Assembly: GCF_021538675.1 (NCBI RefSeq)
Contig: NZ_JAJUKH010000010.1
Coordinates: 104,541-168,540 of the forward strand
Source of the DNA: Paenarthrobacter sp. AR 02
Lineage (GTDB): Bacteria > Actinomycetota > Actinomycetes > Actinomycetales > Micrococcaceae
Length of the DNA: 64,000 nt
Reading direction: 5' to 3'
Made by a program: the position numbers and the translations under genes. Position 1 is the stretch's first letter. Every line of letters begins with the position of its first letter. This document shows positions 17,716 to 25,737 of this stretch, in pieces. The notes under the pieces were generated by a model. That model did not search any database. It was not told the origin of the DNA and saw only the letters and a list, made by a program, of their open reading frames with translations.

Positions 17716-18834
17716 TCAGCCTCCGATGGCGCTCATGCTGCGGTCCGGTTGGACGAAGTCCGGAGCGTCAAGTCCCACGTGGTCCATGCCGTGGGCCTTT
17801 GGCTTGAGCCACATCGCATCCTGCCACCGGCGAGCCAGATCATCATCGGAGGCGCCCGAACGCAGGAGCCCCAGCAGGTCGAACTCCTCCCGGGAGAACA
17901 GGCAGCTCATGATCTTGCCCTCGGCAGTAATCCTGGTACGGCGGCAATCGGAGCAGAACGGCTCCGTAACAGACGCGATGATGCCAACCGTCCCAAGCAC
18001 GGGACCGAGCCCGGCACCGGACCCCGCCACCCGGCGTCGTACCTCAAACCGCTCGGCCGGGGCACCGTCCCGTGCCCGCGGGTCCGGGGTGAGGACAAAA
18101 TCAGTGGACAACAGATCGCGGATCTCCGCCGCGGTAATCATGTTGCGCCGGGTCCAGCCATGGTCGGCGTCCAGCGGCATCTGCTCAATGAACCGCAACT
18201 CGTAGCCGCGCTCCACTGCCCACGTCAGCAGCGAAGGAGCTTCAGCGTCGTTGATCCCCCGCATCAGCACCGCATTCAGCTTGACCGGGCCCAGCCCGGC
18301 TGCCCACGCCGCATCCACCCCTGCCAGGACCTGGTCCAGGAACGGCCGACGGGTCAGCTTGGTGAAGGTCTCCTCATGAAGCGAATCCAGCGACACGTTG
18401 ATTCGGGTCAGCCCGGCAGCCTTGAGCGGCGCAGCCTTCTTGGCGAGCCCCACGCCATTGGTGGTCATGGAAATCGGCAGCTCAGGATGGTTGCGGCGCA
18501 ACTCCGCGATGATGTCCACCAGGTCGTGCCGCACCAGCGGCTCGCCGCCGGTAAGCCGCAATTCCCGGACCCCCAGGCGCCCCACGCCAATCCCGACAAT
18601 CCGGACGATCTCCGAAGCCGACATCACCGCCTGCTTGGACAACCACTCAAGCCCCTCGGCCGGCATGCAGTACGTGCAGCGGAGGTTGCATTTATCCGTC
18701 AAGGACAGCCGCATGTCCGTGGCACGGCGGCCGTAACGGTCCACCAGCCCGACACCCGCGTCTGCAGACCGAGCGGCGGGCACGGACAAGCCTGCGCCCT
18801 CCCGGGGTTGCGGTATGCCTAGCTGGACAGTCAT
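17716..18834 (-). CDS. moaA: GTP 3',8-cyclase MoaA
   Basis: A 372-residue radical SAM enzyme that starts molybdenum cofactor synthesis from GTP. TDKCNLRCTYCMPAEGLEW near 47-66 holds the CxxxCxxC site for the SAM-binding [4Fe-4S] cluster. The C-terminal segment CSDCRRTRITAEGKIMSC near 315-332 holds the second cluster, and the protein ends SMSAIGG with the functional Gly-Gly tail. It is transcribed with moaD, away from moeA. pAO1 moaA has been studied genetically, as I recall. Confidence 0.94.
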   Translation of the reverse strand: MTVQLGIPQPREGAGLSVPAARSADAGVGLVDRYGRRATDMRLSLTDKCNLRCTYCMPAEGLEWLSKQAVMSASEIVRIVGIGVGRLGVRELRLTGGEPLVRHDLVDIIAELRRNHPELPISMTTNGVGLAKKAAPLKAAGLTRINVSLDSLHEETFTKLTRRPFLDQVLAGVDAAWAAGLGPVKLNAVLMRGINDAEAPSLLTWAVERGYELRFIEQMPLDADHGWTRRNMITAAEIRDLLSTDFVLTPDPRARDGAPAERFEVRRRVAGSGAGLGPVLGTVGIIASVTEPFCSDCRRTRITAEGKIMSCLFSREEFDLLGLLRSGASDDDLARRWQDAMWLKPKAHGMDHVGLDAPDFVQPDRSMSAIGG

Positions 18835-19057
18835 GAATTCAGGCTACGCGAAAGCAGGCCAGGTGCGTTTGTGCTGGAACTGACAATTGCGGCAGCCAGT
18901 TGTGGCAAGTAGCTATAGCCCGAAGCGCCGCTTTCCTGCTGGAATCATTTTGCACTCAGGAGAACACGTTTGCGCGGTGCGGCGGACGGAAGGCGCACAC
19001 GAAAACAACAGAGTTTGCTTATCGTCAATAGCTTTGTCGGAAATAAATCAGGTTGGC

Positions 19058-20413
19058 ATGGCCGAGCAGGACCGACAAAATCTCCCGAAGGCAGGACATG
19101 CAAAGGCAACCCGAAAGCAGGACATGCAAAGGCAAGAAGAGCAGCTGACCGGACTGGCTGGCAAGCGGCCCGGCGTGGGGACCATTGGAAAGTCACTGCC
19201 GGAACATGAACACCGAAGCGTTTCAGTACACAGGCAGGCAATCAGGGATGTTCTCTTTCCGCTGTTGACCCCACCGCGGGTGGAGCGAATACCTCTAATG
19301 CAAGCAATGGGACGCGGCCTGGCCGAAACCATACATGCACCGACAAACTTGCCACCCTTTACTAACTCCCAAATGGATGGCTATGCGGTTAGATCCCGCG
19401 ACACAGGAGACGGCCAAGGAGGTTTGCGTGTGGCAGCGCCCATCCCGGCGGGCGCAGTACCGGCCCCATTGGCTGGAGGGACGGCTGCTCCAATCATGAC
19501 GGGGGCTTTAATACCCGATGGAGCCGATGCTGTCGTCCCCGTTGAGCGCGCAGAGCCAAACCATTTCCCTCCTCCCGGTTTGGATGTGACAGTGCGGCTT
19601 CCTGAGATAGCCGCCGGAACGTACATCCGCAGCGCCGGCAGCGATATAGCTACAGGCGAATGCGCGCTGTCCGCTGGAACCGTTCTAGGCCCGCGTCAGC
19701 TTGGTCTGCTCGCCGCGTTGGGCATCACTGAAGTAGTTGTTAATCAGAAGTTGACGGTGCTGCTGGCTACCACTGGGGACGAGGTCCTTGAGCCCGGAGA
19801 GAAACTCGCCCTGGGCAAGATTTTCGATGCAAATAACACGCTCTTGCAGTCCTCTATGCTTCAGGCGGGGCTCAACGTCATCAGGGCCGGGATAGTCAAG
19901 GATGAACCGGGGGCTCTCTCGAAACTCTTGAGAAGCCATACCGCGCATGTCGACCTGATTGTGACCAGTGGCGGCGTGAGCGCTGGTGCCTACGAGCCCG
20001 TTAGACAGGCCATGATAGATCATGACGTTGAGTTTTCGCATGTAGCCATTCAACCTGGCGGTCCTCAAGGAGTCGGCACCTTCGAGGGGATTCCAGTCCT
20101 CGCATTCCCCGGGAACCCGGTGAGCTGCTTTGTCTCGTTTGAGATGTTCCTGCGTCCCCTCCTCAGCGAAATGTTTGCAGCGCCCACACCTCGACTCTCC
20201 TTCCGCGCCCCCCTTTCGCATCCCCTGACGTCACCCCCAAAAAAGCACCAGGTCAGAAGGGGCGTCCTCTCAGCGGACGGCACTATACGACTGGAGGGCG
20301 GCGAAGGTTCCCATTTGCTGGGAGCACTTGCACGCTCGAACGTTCTGGTGCACATCCCAGAGGGAATTTCGGAACTGGCCAAGGGATCGGAAGTGGAGGT
20401 ATGGGCGGTATGA
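19058..20413 (+). CDS. moeA: molybdopterin molybdenumtransferase MoeA
   Basis: Inserts molybdate into molybdopterin. Motifs: PPFTNSQMDGYAVR, TGDEVLEPGE, VTSGGVSAGAYEPV and FPGNPVSCFVSFEM are all typical of MoeA. The start is uncertain: I chose ATG at 19058; an alternative at 19124 follows AGCAGGAC and gives 429 residues, closer to the family norm. Between them lies a 26-bp tandem duplication that repeats this AGGAC-ATG site, so the leader has been altered. The stop overlaps the moaC start. Confidence 0.9.
   Translation: MAEQDRQNLPKAGHAKATRKQDMQRQEEQLTGLAGKRPGVGTIGKSLPEHEHRSVSVHRQAIRDVLFPLLTPPRVERIPLMQAMGRGLAETIHAPTNLPPFTNSQMDGYAVRSRDTGDGQGGLRVAAPIPAGAVPAPLAGGTAAPIMTGALIPDGADAVVPVERAEPNHFPPPGLDVTVRLPEIAAGTYIRSAGSDIATGECALSAGTVLGPRQLGLLAALGITEVVVNQKLTVLLATTGDEVLEPGEKLALGKIFDANNTLLQSSMLQAGLNVIRAGIVKDEPGALSKLLRSHTAHVDLIVTSGGVSAGAYEPVRQAMIDHDVEFSHVAIQPGGPQGVGTFEGIPVLAFPGNPVSCFVSFEMFLRPLLSEMFAAPTPRLSFRAPLSHPLTSPPKKHQVRRGVLSADGTIRLEGGEGSHLLGALARSNVLVHIPEGISELAKGSEVEVWAV
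19087..19138 (+). repeat. 26-bp tandem duplication at the 5' end of moeA
   Basis: Two copies of a unit containing GCAGGACATGCAAAGGCAA stand head to tail. Each carries an AGGAC followed by ATG. Because 26 is not a multiple of three, the two ATGs are in different frames: the first opens a short frame of about 17 codons, the second is in frame with moeA. Confidence 0.75.
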
Positions 20414-20916
20414 GGCTGGAAAGTTGGTCTCCAGGCCTCACCCACCTGCGAACGGACGGCACTGCCCACATGGTCGATGTATCAGAAAAAGTTGAGTCCA
20501 CCCGGGAGGCGACAGCTACGGGAACAGTTCGTACAACTCGTGAAGTTCTGCTGCTGCTCACATCAGACGGATTGCCCAAGGGTGACGCCCTGGCCGTGGC
20601 CCGGATCTCGGGCATCCTGGCGACTAAGAAGACGTCCGAATTGATTCCGCTGTGCCACCCCCTGCCTGTTTCTCAGGCGACTGTCGACTTCGTGCTCGGG
20701 TCTGACAGGGTGCAGCTCTTTGCAACCGTGAAAACACGCGGTGTGACAGGTGTAGAGATGGAAGCACTGACTGCAGTGAGCGTCGCCGCTTTGAACCTTT
20801 ACGACATGTTCAAGGCTATTGATAAGCACGCTGTTCTCACCGACATTCGAGTACTGGCTAAGAGTGGCGGCAAGAGTGGGGATTGGGACCTGGGAACCTA
20901 TGAGGAGAGAGCGTGA
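20410..20916 (+). CDS. moaC: cyclic pyranopterin monophosphate synthase MoaC
   Basis: About 168 residues. It converts 3',8-cyclo-GTP to cyclic pyranopterin monophosphate. KTSELIPLCHPLPVS near 80-95, VEMEALTAVSVAALNLYDM near 117-135 and the KAIDK segment are diagnostic. The ATG at 20410 overlaps the moeA stop in ATGA and has GGAGGT about ten bases upstream; an ATG three codons earlier is too close to that site. Confidence 0.93.
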   Translation: MRLESWSPGLTHLRTDGTAHMVDVSEKVESTREATATGTVRTTREVLLLLTSDGLPKGDALAVARISGILATKKTSELIPLCHPLPVSQATVDFVLGSDRVQLFATVKTRGVTGVEMEALTAVSVAALNLYDMFKAIDKHAVLTDIRVLAKSGGKSGDWDLGTYEERA

Positions 20917-20978
20917 CTGCAAACACCAGTGGACTTATCGGACGAGGGGACTGCCATCTATTGAGAGGACGGAAATGA
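20913..20978 (+). CDS. 21-residue linker reading frame between moaC and moaE
   Basis: A GTG overlapping the moaC stop (GTGA) opens a 21-codon frame (VTANTSGLIGRGDCHLLRGRK) whose own TGA overlaps the moaE start (ATGA). Overlaps at both ends would carry ribosomes from moaC to moaE. The peptide could be the first residues of a mogA/moaB-like gene lost by deletion, or merely a coupling device. No evidence of a function for the peptide itself. Confidence 0.4.
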   Translation: MTANTSGLIGRGDCHLLRGRK

Positions 20979-21496
20979 GCGCTGTCCAGCCTAGGGGTAC
21001 CGGGGAATCCGCCACCGGAGGGCAGTCAATGAGGCAAGCCTTTGCCGTCGTCCATTCCGCGCTCAGCGATCAGCCAATTTCCGTCGACGTGGCCATTGCG
21101 GCTGTGGATTCACGTACGTCTGGAGCAGTGGTGAGTTTTTGTGGAGTGGTGCGCGATCACGACGGCGGCAAAGCAGTCGACCGACTTAGCTACACCGCTC
21201 ACCCCACGGCACACCAGGCCCTAAGCGACGTCTTGGAAGCGGTTGCTGCCAAGTACTCGTTCAGTGACGAGGCGGAGGAAGGCGTTCCCGTGCGAATCTG
21301 GGCGGCGCATCGTGTGGGCGCACTCCAAATTGGGCAAGCGGCACTCGTTTGTGCTGTAGCCGCCGGACACCGGGGACAGGCATTCGCCGTGTGTTCGGAA
21401 CTGGTTGACCGCATCAAGGAAGAGGTACCCATTTGGAAGGAACAGTTCTTTTCCGATGGAACCGTGGAATGGGTCGGTGCCGGTGTCGCAGGTTGA
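20975..21496 (+). CDS. moaE: molybdopterin synthase large subunit MoaE
   Basis: A 173-residue catalytic subunit. SGAVVSFCGVVRDHDGGK, the LSYTAHPTAHQAL helix, AAHRVGALQIGQAALVCAV and VPIWKEQFFSDGTVEWVG are all MoaE motifs, including the substrate-binding Lys-Glu segment. With the thiocarboxylated MoaD it makes molybdopterin. GAGAGGACGGA before the ATG supports this start; a shorter form beginning at MRQAFAVV is also possible. The 3' end overlaps modA. Confidence 0.92.
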   Translation: MSAVQPRGTGESATGGQSMRQAFAVVHSALSDQPISVDVAIAAVDSRTSGAVVSFCGVVRDHDGGKAVDRLSYTAHPTAHQALSDVLEAVAAKYSFSDEAEEGVPVRIWAAHRVGALQIGQAALVCAVAAGHRGQAFAVCSELVDRIKEEVPIWKEQFFSDGTVEWVGAGVAG

Positions 21497-22295
21497 TTTA
21501 TTCCGCTTGTGCACCGGCGCGCTGCTGGCCGCAGGCGTCGTTGCAGCAGGACTGGCTGCGTGCGTTAACTCCACCCCGGACAAAGCCCCGAGCGCGAGCA
21601 CGGACGGACGCAAAGCGGCCGCCAGCTCCGTGACGGTTTACGCTGCCGCGTCGTTGAAGTCGCCCTTCACCGAGATCGCTTCCAAGTTCGAGGCCGCCAA
21701 CCCGGGCACGAAGGTTACGCTGAACTTCGCTGGGTCCTCAGCCCTGGTCTCGCAGATCACCCAAGGCGCTCCGGCCGACGTATTCGCCTCCGCCGACAGT
21801 AGGAACATGGACGAGCTTTCCGCCGCCGGCCTCATTGACGGAACGCCGACCAACTTCGCCACGAACGTCCTGACGATAGCAGTTTCGTCAGCGGACCCGG
21901 CATCGATTTCATCCTTCGCGGACCTGGCGAAGCCGGGCATCAAAGTTGTTGTCTGCGCACCGCAGGTTCCTTGCGGCGCCGCCACACGGAAGGTGGAAAA
22001 GGCTGCCGGAACGACATTGATGCCTGTCAGCGAGGAATCCTCCGTTGCCGATGTCCTAGGCAAGGTCACCTCCGGGGAAGCCGATGCCGGCTTGGTCTAT
22101 GTCACCGATGTCAAGACCGCGGGCGATAGGGTCAAGGGCATCACGTTCCGCGAGTCGGACCAGGCCGTGAACACATATCCGATCGCCGCTATGGGCAGCA
22201 GCAAGAACAAGGAACTGGCCAATGCCTTCATCGCCATGGTCACCGGCAGCGAAGGCAAGAGGGTCCTCGGTGACGCCGGTTTCGGTGCCCTGTAG
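21483..22295 (+). CDS. modA: molybdate ABC transporter binding lipoprotein ModA
   Basis: About 270 residues. The signal segment GALLAAGVVAAGLAAC is a lipoprotein leader with the lipobox LAAC. The mature part has VTVYAAASLKSPFTEIASKF, NFAGSSALVSQITQGAPADVFASADSRNMDEL and the downstream ATRKVEKAAG segment of molybdate-binding ModA. The start is one of two GTG codons (21477 or 21483) inside the moaE end. From here the sequence is visibly richer in G+C than moeA-moaE. Confidence 0.9.
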   Translation: MSQVDLFRLCTGALLAAGVVAAGLAACVNSTPDKAPSASTDGRKAAASSVTVYAAASLKSPFTEIASKFEAANPGTKVTLNFAGSSALVSQITQGAPADVFASADSRNMDELSAAGLIDGTPTNFATNVLTIAVSSADPASISSFADLAKPGIKVVVCAPQVPCGAATRKVEKAAGTTLMPVSEESSVADVLGKVTSGEADAGLVYVTDVKTAGDRVKGITFRESDQAVNTYPIAAMGSSKNKELANAFIAMVTGSEGKRVLGDAGFGAL

Positions 22296-23133
22296 GAAAC
22301 GCTGGACAGCCAGCAAGACAAACGGGCAGAACACCGGCTACACCGGTTTCCCGCCGTGGGTTTTCGCCCTCGCGGCAGCAGGAGGGCTGTTTGTCCTGCT
22401 GCCGCTGGCCGCGATGGTGGCCAGGATCAACTGGGGGCAGTTCATCCCGCTCATCACGTCGGAATCCTCGCTGACGGCGCTCGGCCTTAGCCTGCGGACG
22501 TCGGCTGCTGGCACGGTGCTGTGCATCGTCTTCGGGGTACCGCTGGCGTTCGTCCTGGCCCGTGCCAGCTTCCCCGGCCAGCGCCTGCTCCGGGCGTTCG
22601 TGTTGCTGCCCCTGGTCCTGCCCCCCGTCGTCGGCGGCATCGCGCTGCTTTATACTTTTGGCCGCCAGGGCCTGCTCGGGCGAACCCTGGAACTAGCGGG
22701 GATGCAGATCGCGTTCTCGACCACCGCCGTCGTCCTCGCGCAAACGTTCGTGGCGTTGCCGTTCCTGGTGGTCAGCCTCGAGGGTGCTCTGCGCACCGCC
22801 GGCATCAAGTACGAGGCGGTCGCGGCGACCCTCGGCGCCCATCCCACGACGGTGCTGCGTCGCGTCAGTATCCCGCTGGTCTTGCCCGGTATCGCCTCCG
22901 GATCCGTGCTGTCCTTCGCACGCTGTCTGGGCGAATTCGGCGCCACCCTCACCTTTGCCGGCAGCCTGCAGGGTGTCACCCGCACCCTGCCGTTAGAGAT
23001 TTATCTTCAGCGCGAAACGGACGCCGATGCCGCTGTCGCGCTTTCCCTGCTGCTGGTGGCGGTGGCGGTAGCCGTCGTCGGGCTTTCCCGCCCCCGGCCC
23101 CGGCCGCTGGCGGAAGAGGCGGAATCAGAATGA
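22285..23133 (+). CDS. modB: molybdate ABC transporter permease ModB
   Basis: About 282 residues with five or six membrane segments (for example VFALAAAGGLFVLLPLAAMV and RLLRAFVLLPLVLPPVVGGI). The EAA loop is present as EAVAATLGAHPTTVLRRVSIPLVLPG, which docks ModC. The GTG start overlaps the end of modA, and the stop overlaps modC in ATGA. Confidence 0.9.
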   Translation: MPCRKRWTASKTNGQNTGYTGFPPWVFALAAAGGLFVLLPLAAMVARINWGQFIPLITSESSLTALGLSLRTSAAGTVLCIVFGVPLAFVLARASFPGQRLLRAFVLLPLVLPPVVGGIALLYTFGRQGLLGRTLELAGMQIAFSTTAVVLAQTFVALPFLVVSLEGALRTAGIKYEAVAATLGAHPTTVLRRVSIPLVLPGIASGSVLSFARCLGEFGATLTFAGSLQGVTRTLPLEIYLQRETDADAAVALSLLLVAVAVAVVGLSRPRPRPLAEEAESE

Positions 23134-24179
23134 CCCTGGACTTCAACGCCTCGCTGCGCGCGCGCAACTTCAACGTTGCCTTCACAATGGAGGCCACGGA
23201 AACAGTCGCCGTGCTGGGTCCCAACGGGGCAGGCAAGTCGACGCTTCTCGGGATCCTCGCCGGGCTCATCCGCCCGGATAGCGGGAACGCCATGCTCGGC
23301 CGGAAACGGCTGTTCAAGCTCGACGGAGGCACTAACCACTTCCTGCCGCCTCATACCCGGGGAACGGCACTGCTCGCCCAGGAACCGCTGCTGTTTCCGC
23401 ACATGAGCGTGCTGGAGAACGTAGCCTTCGGGCCGCGGGCGGCCGGCGCGAACCGGTCCAAAGCTCTGCAGACGGCACGGCACTGGCTTACAGAAGTGGA
23501 AGCCGCGGGGTTCGCCGATCGGCGGCCCGGCCAGCTCTCAGGGGGCCAGGCGCAGCGCGTCGCCATCGCGCGTGCCCTGGCTACGGACCCCGAGCTGCTG
23601 CTGCTCGATGAACCCATGGCGGCCCTCGATATTCACGCCGCTCCTATGCTGCGTCGCCTTCTGAAGCGTGTCCTAAGCAACCGCCGTGCCATCATCATCA
23701 CGCACGATGTCCTGGACGCGCTCGTGCTCGCCGACCGGGCCATCGTCCTCGAAGGCGGGAGGATCACCGAGGAAGGCCCCACCCGCCGGGTTCTGGAAAA
23801 ACCGCGCAGCAAGTTCGCTGCCGGACTCGCGGGCATGAACCTGCTCCCCGGAACCATCACCGGCTATGGGCTCACATCCGACGGCGGACTGGACATTACC
23901 GCGCATCCCGAGGACGGGGCCGTCCCCGGCCAGAACGGCGTCGCCGTCTTTTCGCCGACCGCAGTTTCGGTCTTCCCGAGCGCCAAGCACGGAAGCCCTC
24001 GGAACTCGTTCGCCGTGAACATCACAGAGCTGGAACCCCAAGGCGACCAGATCCGCGTCCACGCAGGCGGCCTGTCCGCAGACATCACCCCGGCGGCCTC
24101 GGCAGACCTAGGGCTCATGCCCGGGATGACCGTCTACTTCGTCATCAAGGCCACGGCCATAGCCGTCTATCCGGCGTAG
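23130..24179 (+). CDS. modC: molybdate ABC transporter ATPase ModC
   Basis: A 349-residue ATPase. Walker A is GPNGAGKST near 31-39, the signature is LSGGQAQRVAIARAL near 137-151, and Walker B is LLLLDEPMAALD near 158-169. The C-terminal part, from about 265, has the molybdate-binding TOBE-like region (NSFAVNITELEPQGDQIRVHAGG). It overlaps modB by 4 bp. Long apparent frames beginning at 22521 are an upstream extension and not part of the protein. Confidence 0.92.
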   Translation: MTLDFNASLRARNFNVAFTMEATETVAVLGPNGAGKSTLLGILAGLIRPDSGNAMLGRKRLFKLDGGTNHFLPPHTRGTALLAQEPLLFPHMSVLENVAFGPRAAGANRSKALQTARHWLTEVEAAGFADRRPGQLSGGQAQRVAIARALATDPELLLLDEPMAALDIHAAPMLRRLLKRVLSNRRAIIITHDVLDALVLADRAIVLEGGRITEEGPTRRVLEKPRSKFAAGLAGMNLLPGTITGYGLTSDGGLDITAHPEDGAVPGQNGVAVFSPTAVSVFPSAKHGSPRNSFAVNITELEPQGDQIRVHAGGLSADITPAASADLGLMPGMTVYFVIKATAIAVYPA

Positions 24180-24573
24180 CACACAAGACATGCAAAAGCC
24201 CCGTCTTCTCCCCGCCACAGTGCTGCTCCTATGCGATGGCGACACGCTCCCAGAGAGTACGCCTGCGGTGAGTAATGGCGCACAACACCGGCACTAAGCG
24301 CGGCAAGGTACGGCTATATCTTGGCTGCTGGTCCTTCCGTTTCAGACAACTGCCTTCAGAGAACGGAGTCGATCACTTCATGGTCTGCCTTCGCGGTCGC
24401 CGCAGGACCCGTTACTCCGCCGCATGAAAGCCCCACCTGCATGACCCTTAGCCTGTTAACGATCTCTCGGCTCCCTGACGGAGGCTTTGATGTCAGCTGA
24501 CGGTGATAGTGCCCTTTTGCCGTAAAGAAATATTGATGGCCGCTATGAGAGGAAGGAGGCGCCGCGGACCTCT
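24180..24573. other. gene-free stretch after modC
   Basis: About 390 bp with no supported gene. Open frames here lack ribosome binding sites and recognisable domains. No clear terminator with a U tail was found behind modC. Confidence 0.4.
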
Positions 24574-24768
24574 TCAAGTCGCACGGCTCGATTCCGACGT
24601 TCGGCGGAAAAACCTCAGGTGTCTCCGAATCCATCGAATTGAACGGCGCTCTCTCCGCTCCCCTTCAGCGGGGATGTAGAAGTCCGGATCTGTGCCCCCG
24701 GGAGGAAGATAGACCTCCTCACACGGCGCTGGAAACGACGTTGCTGGTTTCGTATCGTTAGAAGTCAT
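24574..24768 (-). CDS. 64-residue protein of unknown function
   Basis: Begins MTSNDTKPATSFPAPCEEVY behind an excellent ribosome binding site (AGGAGG seven bases before ATG). Contains YLPPGGTDPDFYIPAEGERR and a very basic C-terminus (RRSIRWIRRHLRFFRR). It could be a genuine small protein or the 5' stump of a longer gene cut by rearrangement. No family recognised. Confidence 0.5.
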   Translation of the reverse strand: MTSNDTKPATSFPAPCEEVYLPPGGTDPDFYIPAEGERRERRSIRWIRRHLRFFRRTSESSRAT

Positions 24769-25324
24769 CTAATCCTCCTTCGGCCCTCCCTGAAGGGCGT
24801 TCTTGATGAACCTGCGTTTCACAGGGAAATTCTGGTTGGCAATGCTCAACCTATGAACGCGCCCCCTCGACCAGTGATGGATTCACGATAGCCTCAGCGT
24901 GGCTGAGCGTCTTTAGACGCGTCCGTCATATTTGTCGTTCTGGCAGGGTCGAGGAACCCTTTACTTCCCGCCAGGTGCATGATATGCATCATTGCGGCAG
25001 GCGAAGAAAGCACCCTGTGCCGTGGCAAGAGCTCGTCACATCTGCCTTTTACGTGAGCTATTTATGGATTCTTGCGAGTCACCGGTTGGGTGAATAGGGG
25101 CTTCTCTCCCTGCCTTTGCCACTTGTTAACGCTTGGTTCCACTCCGGAGGCGAACTTCCCTGGACCCTTTTGGATACATCGGTGACCAGCTAGTTCGAAC
25201 AGTGACTATCCAAGCGGACGACTTCCGCTACGAGAGAAGAATAATCATTGCAGGCACTCGACCGAACTCCTGGGTCTGACGACATTTCCAGCACCGTACC
25301 CGTGGAGTCAGCAGGCTGGAAAGA
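24769..25324. other. gene-free stretch with one palindrome
   Basis: About 555 bp without a supported gene. TGCAT-GAT-ATGCA at 24976-24988 is a perfect 5+3+5 inverted repeat and could be an operator. Nothing else was recognised. Confidence 0.4.
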
Positions 25325-25624
25325 TCACGCCCCACATCCCTGATGGCGCACGAGGTCAACGGGGACTGCTGGATGTGCCCTTACTACGTACTGACCCATT
25401 CCAAGATCAGTGACCAAGATCCCCATGGCGTTGCGTTGTGCGGCCTGAGCCACCAGATTGATGGCGGCATCAACTGCTCGCCCCTTTTCGGCACCCTCGG
25501 TTACCGTTACCTCAAGCATTCCTGGAGACCTTGAATCTTCGTTCCGGACAGTTGGGGCATCCTGCCTTCTCGGATCAGAAGCCCTGCTTTGAAGGTAAAG
25601 ACCGTTGTTCGTGGCCCCCGGCAT
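25325..25624 (-). CDS. hypothetical 99-residue protein
   Basis: MPGATNNGLYLQ follows AAGGATCTACC, a fair ribosome binding site; the upstream in-frame extension is rejected. The C-terminal half, LEVTVTEGAEKGRAVDAAINLVAQAAQRNAMGILVTDLGMGQYVVRA in two parts, reads like a compact alpha-beta domain. I do not recognise a family. It ends 113 bp before the glycosidase gene begins its C-terminal region on the same strand. Confidence 0.5.
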   Translation of the reverse strand: MPGATNNGLYLQSRASDPRRQDAPTVRNEDSRSPGMLEVTVTEGAEKGRAVDAAINLVAQAAQRNAMGILVTDLGMGQYVVRAHPAVPVDLVRHQGCGA

Positions 25625-25737
25625 GGTAGATCCTTCTTGTCGTTGTGAGGTCGGCGGGTAATCAAACTTGCGTGATTCCTTTCGCGAGGGCCGTGCTGCC
25701 GTCAACGCCTAGCGGGCATTAGACGGGTTGGGAGAGG

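Noticed and set aside
17422..18822. A 466-codon plus-strand frame across moaD and moaA
   Set aside because: Antisense shadow of two clearly recognised genes; such long frames are normal in G+C-rich coding DNA.
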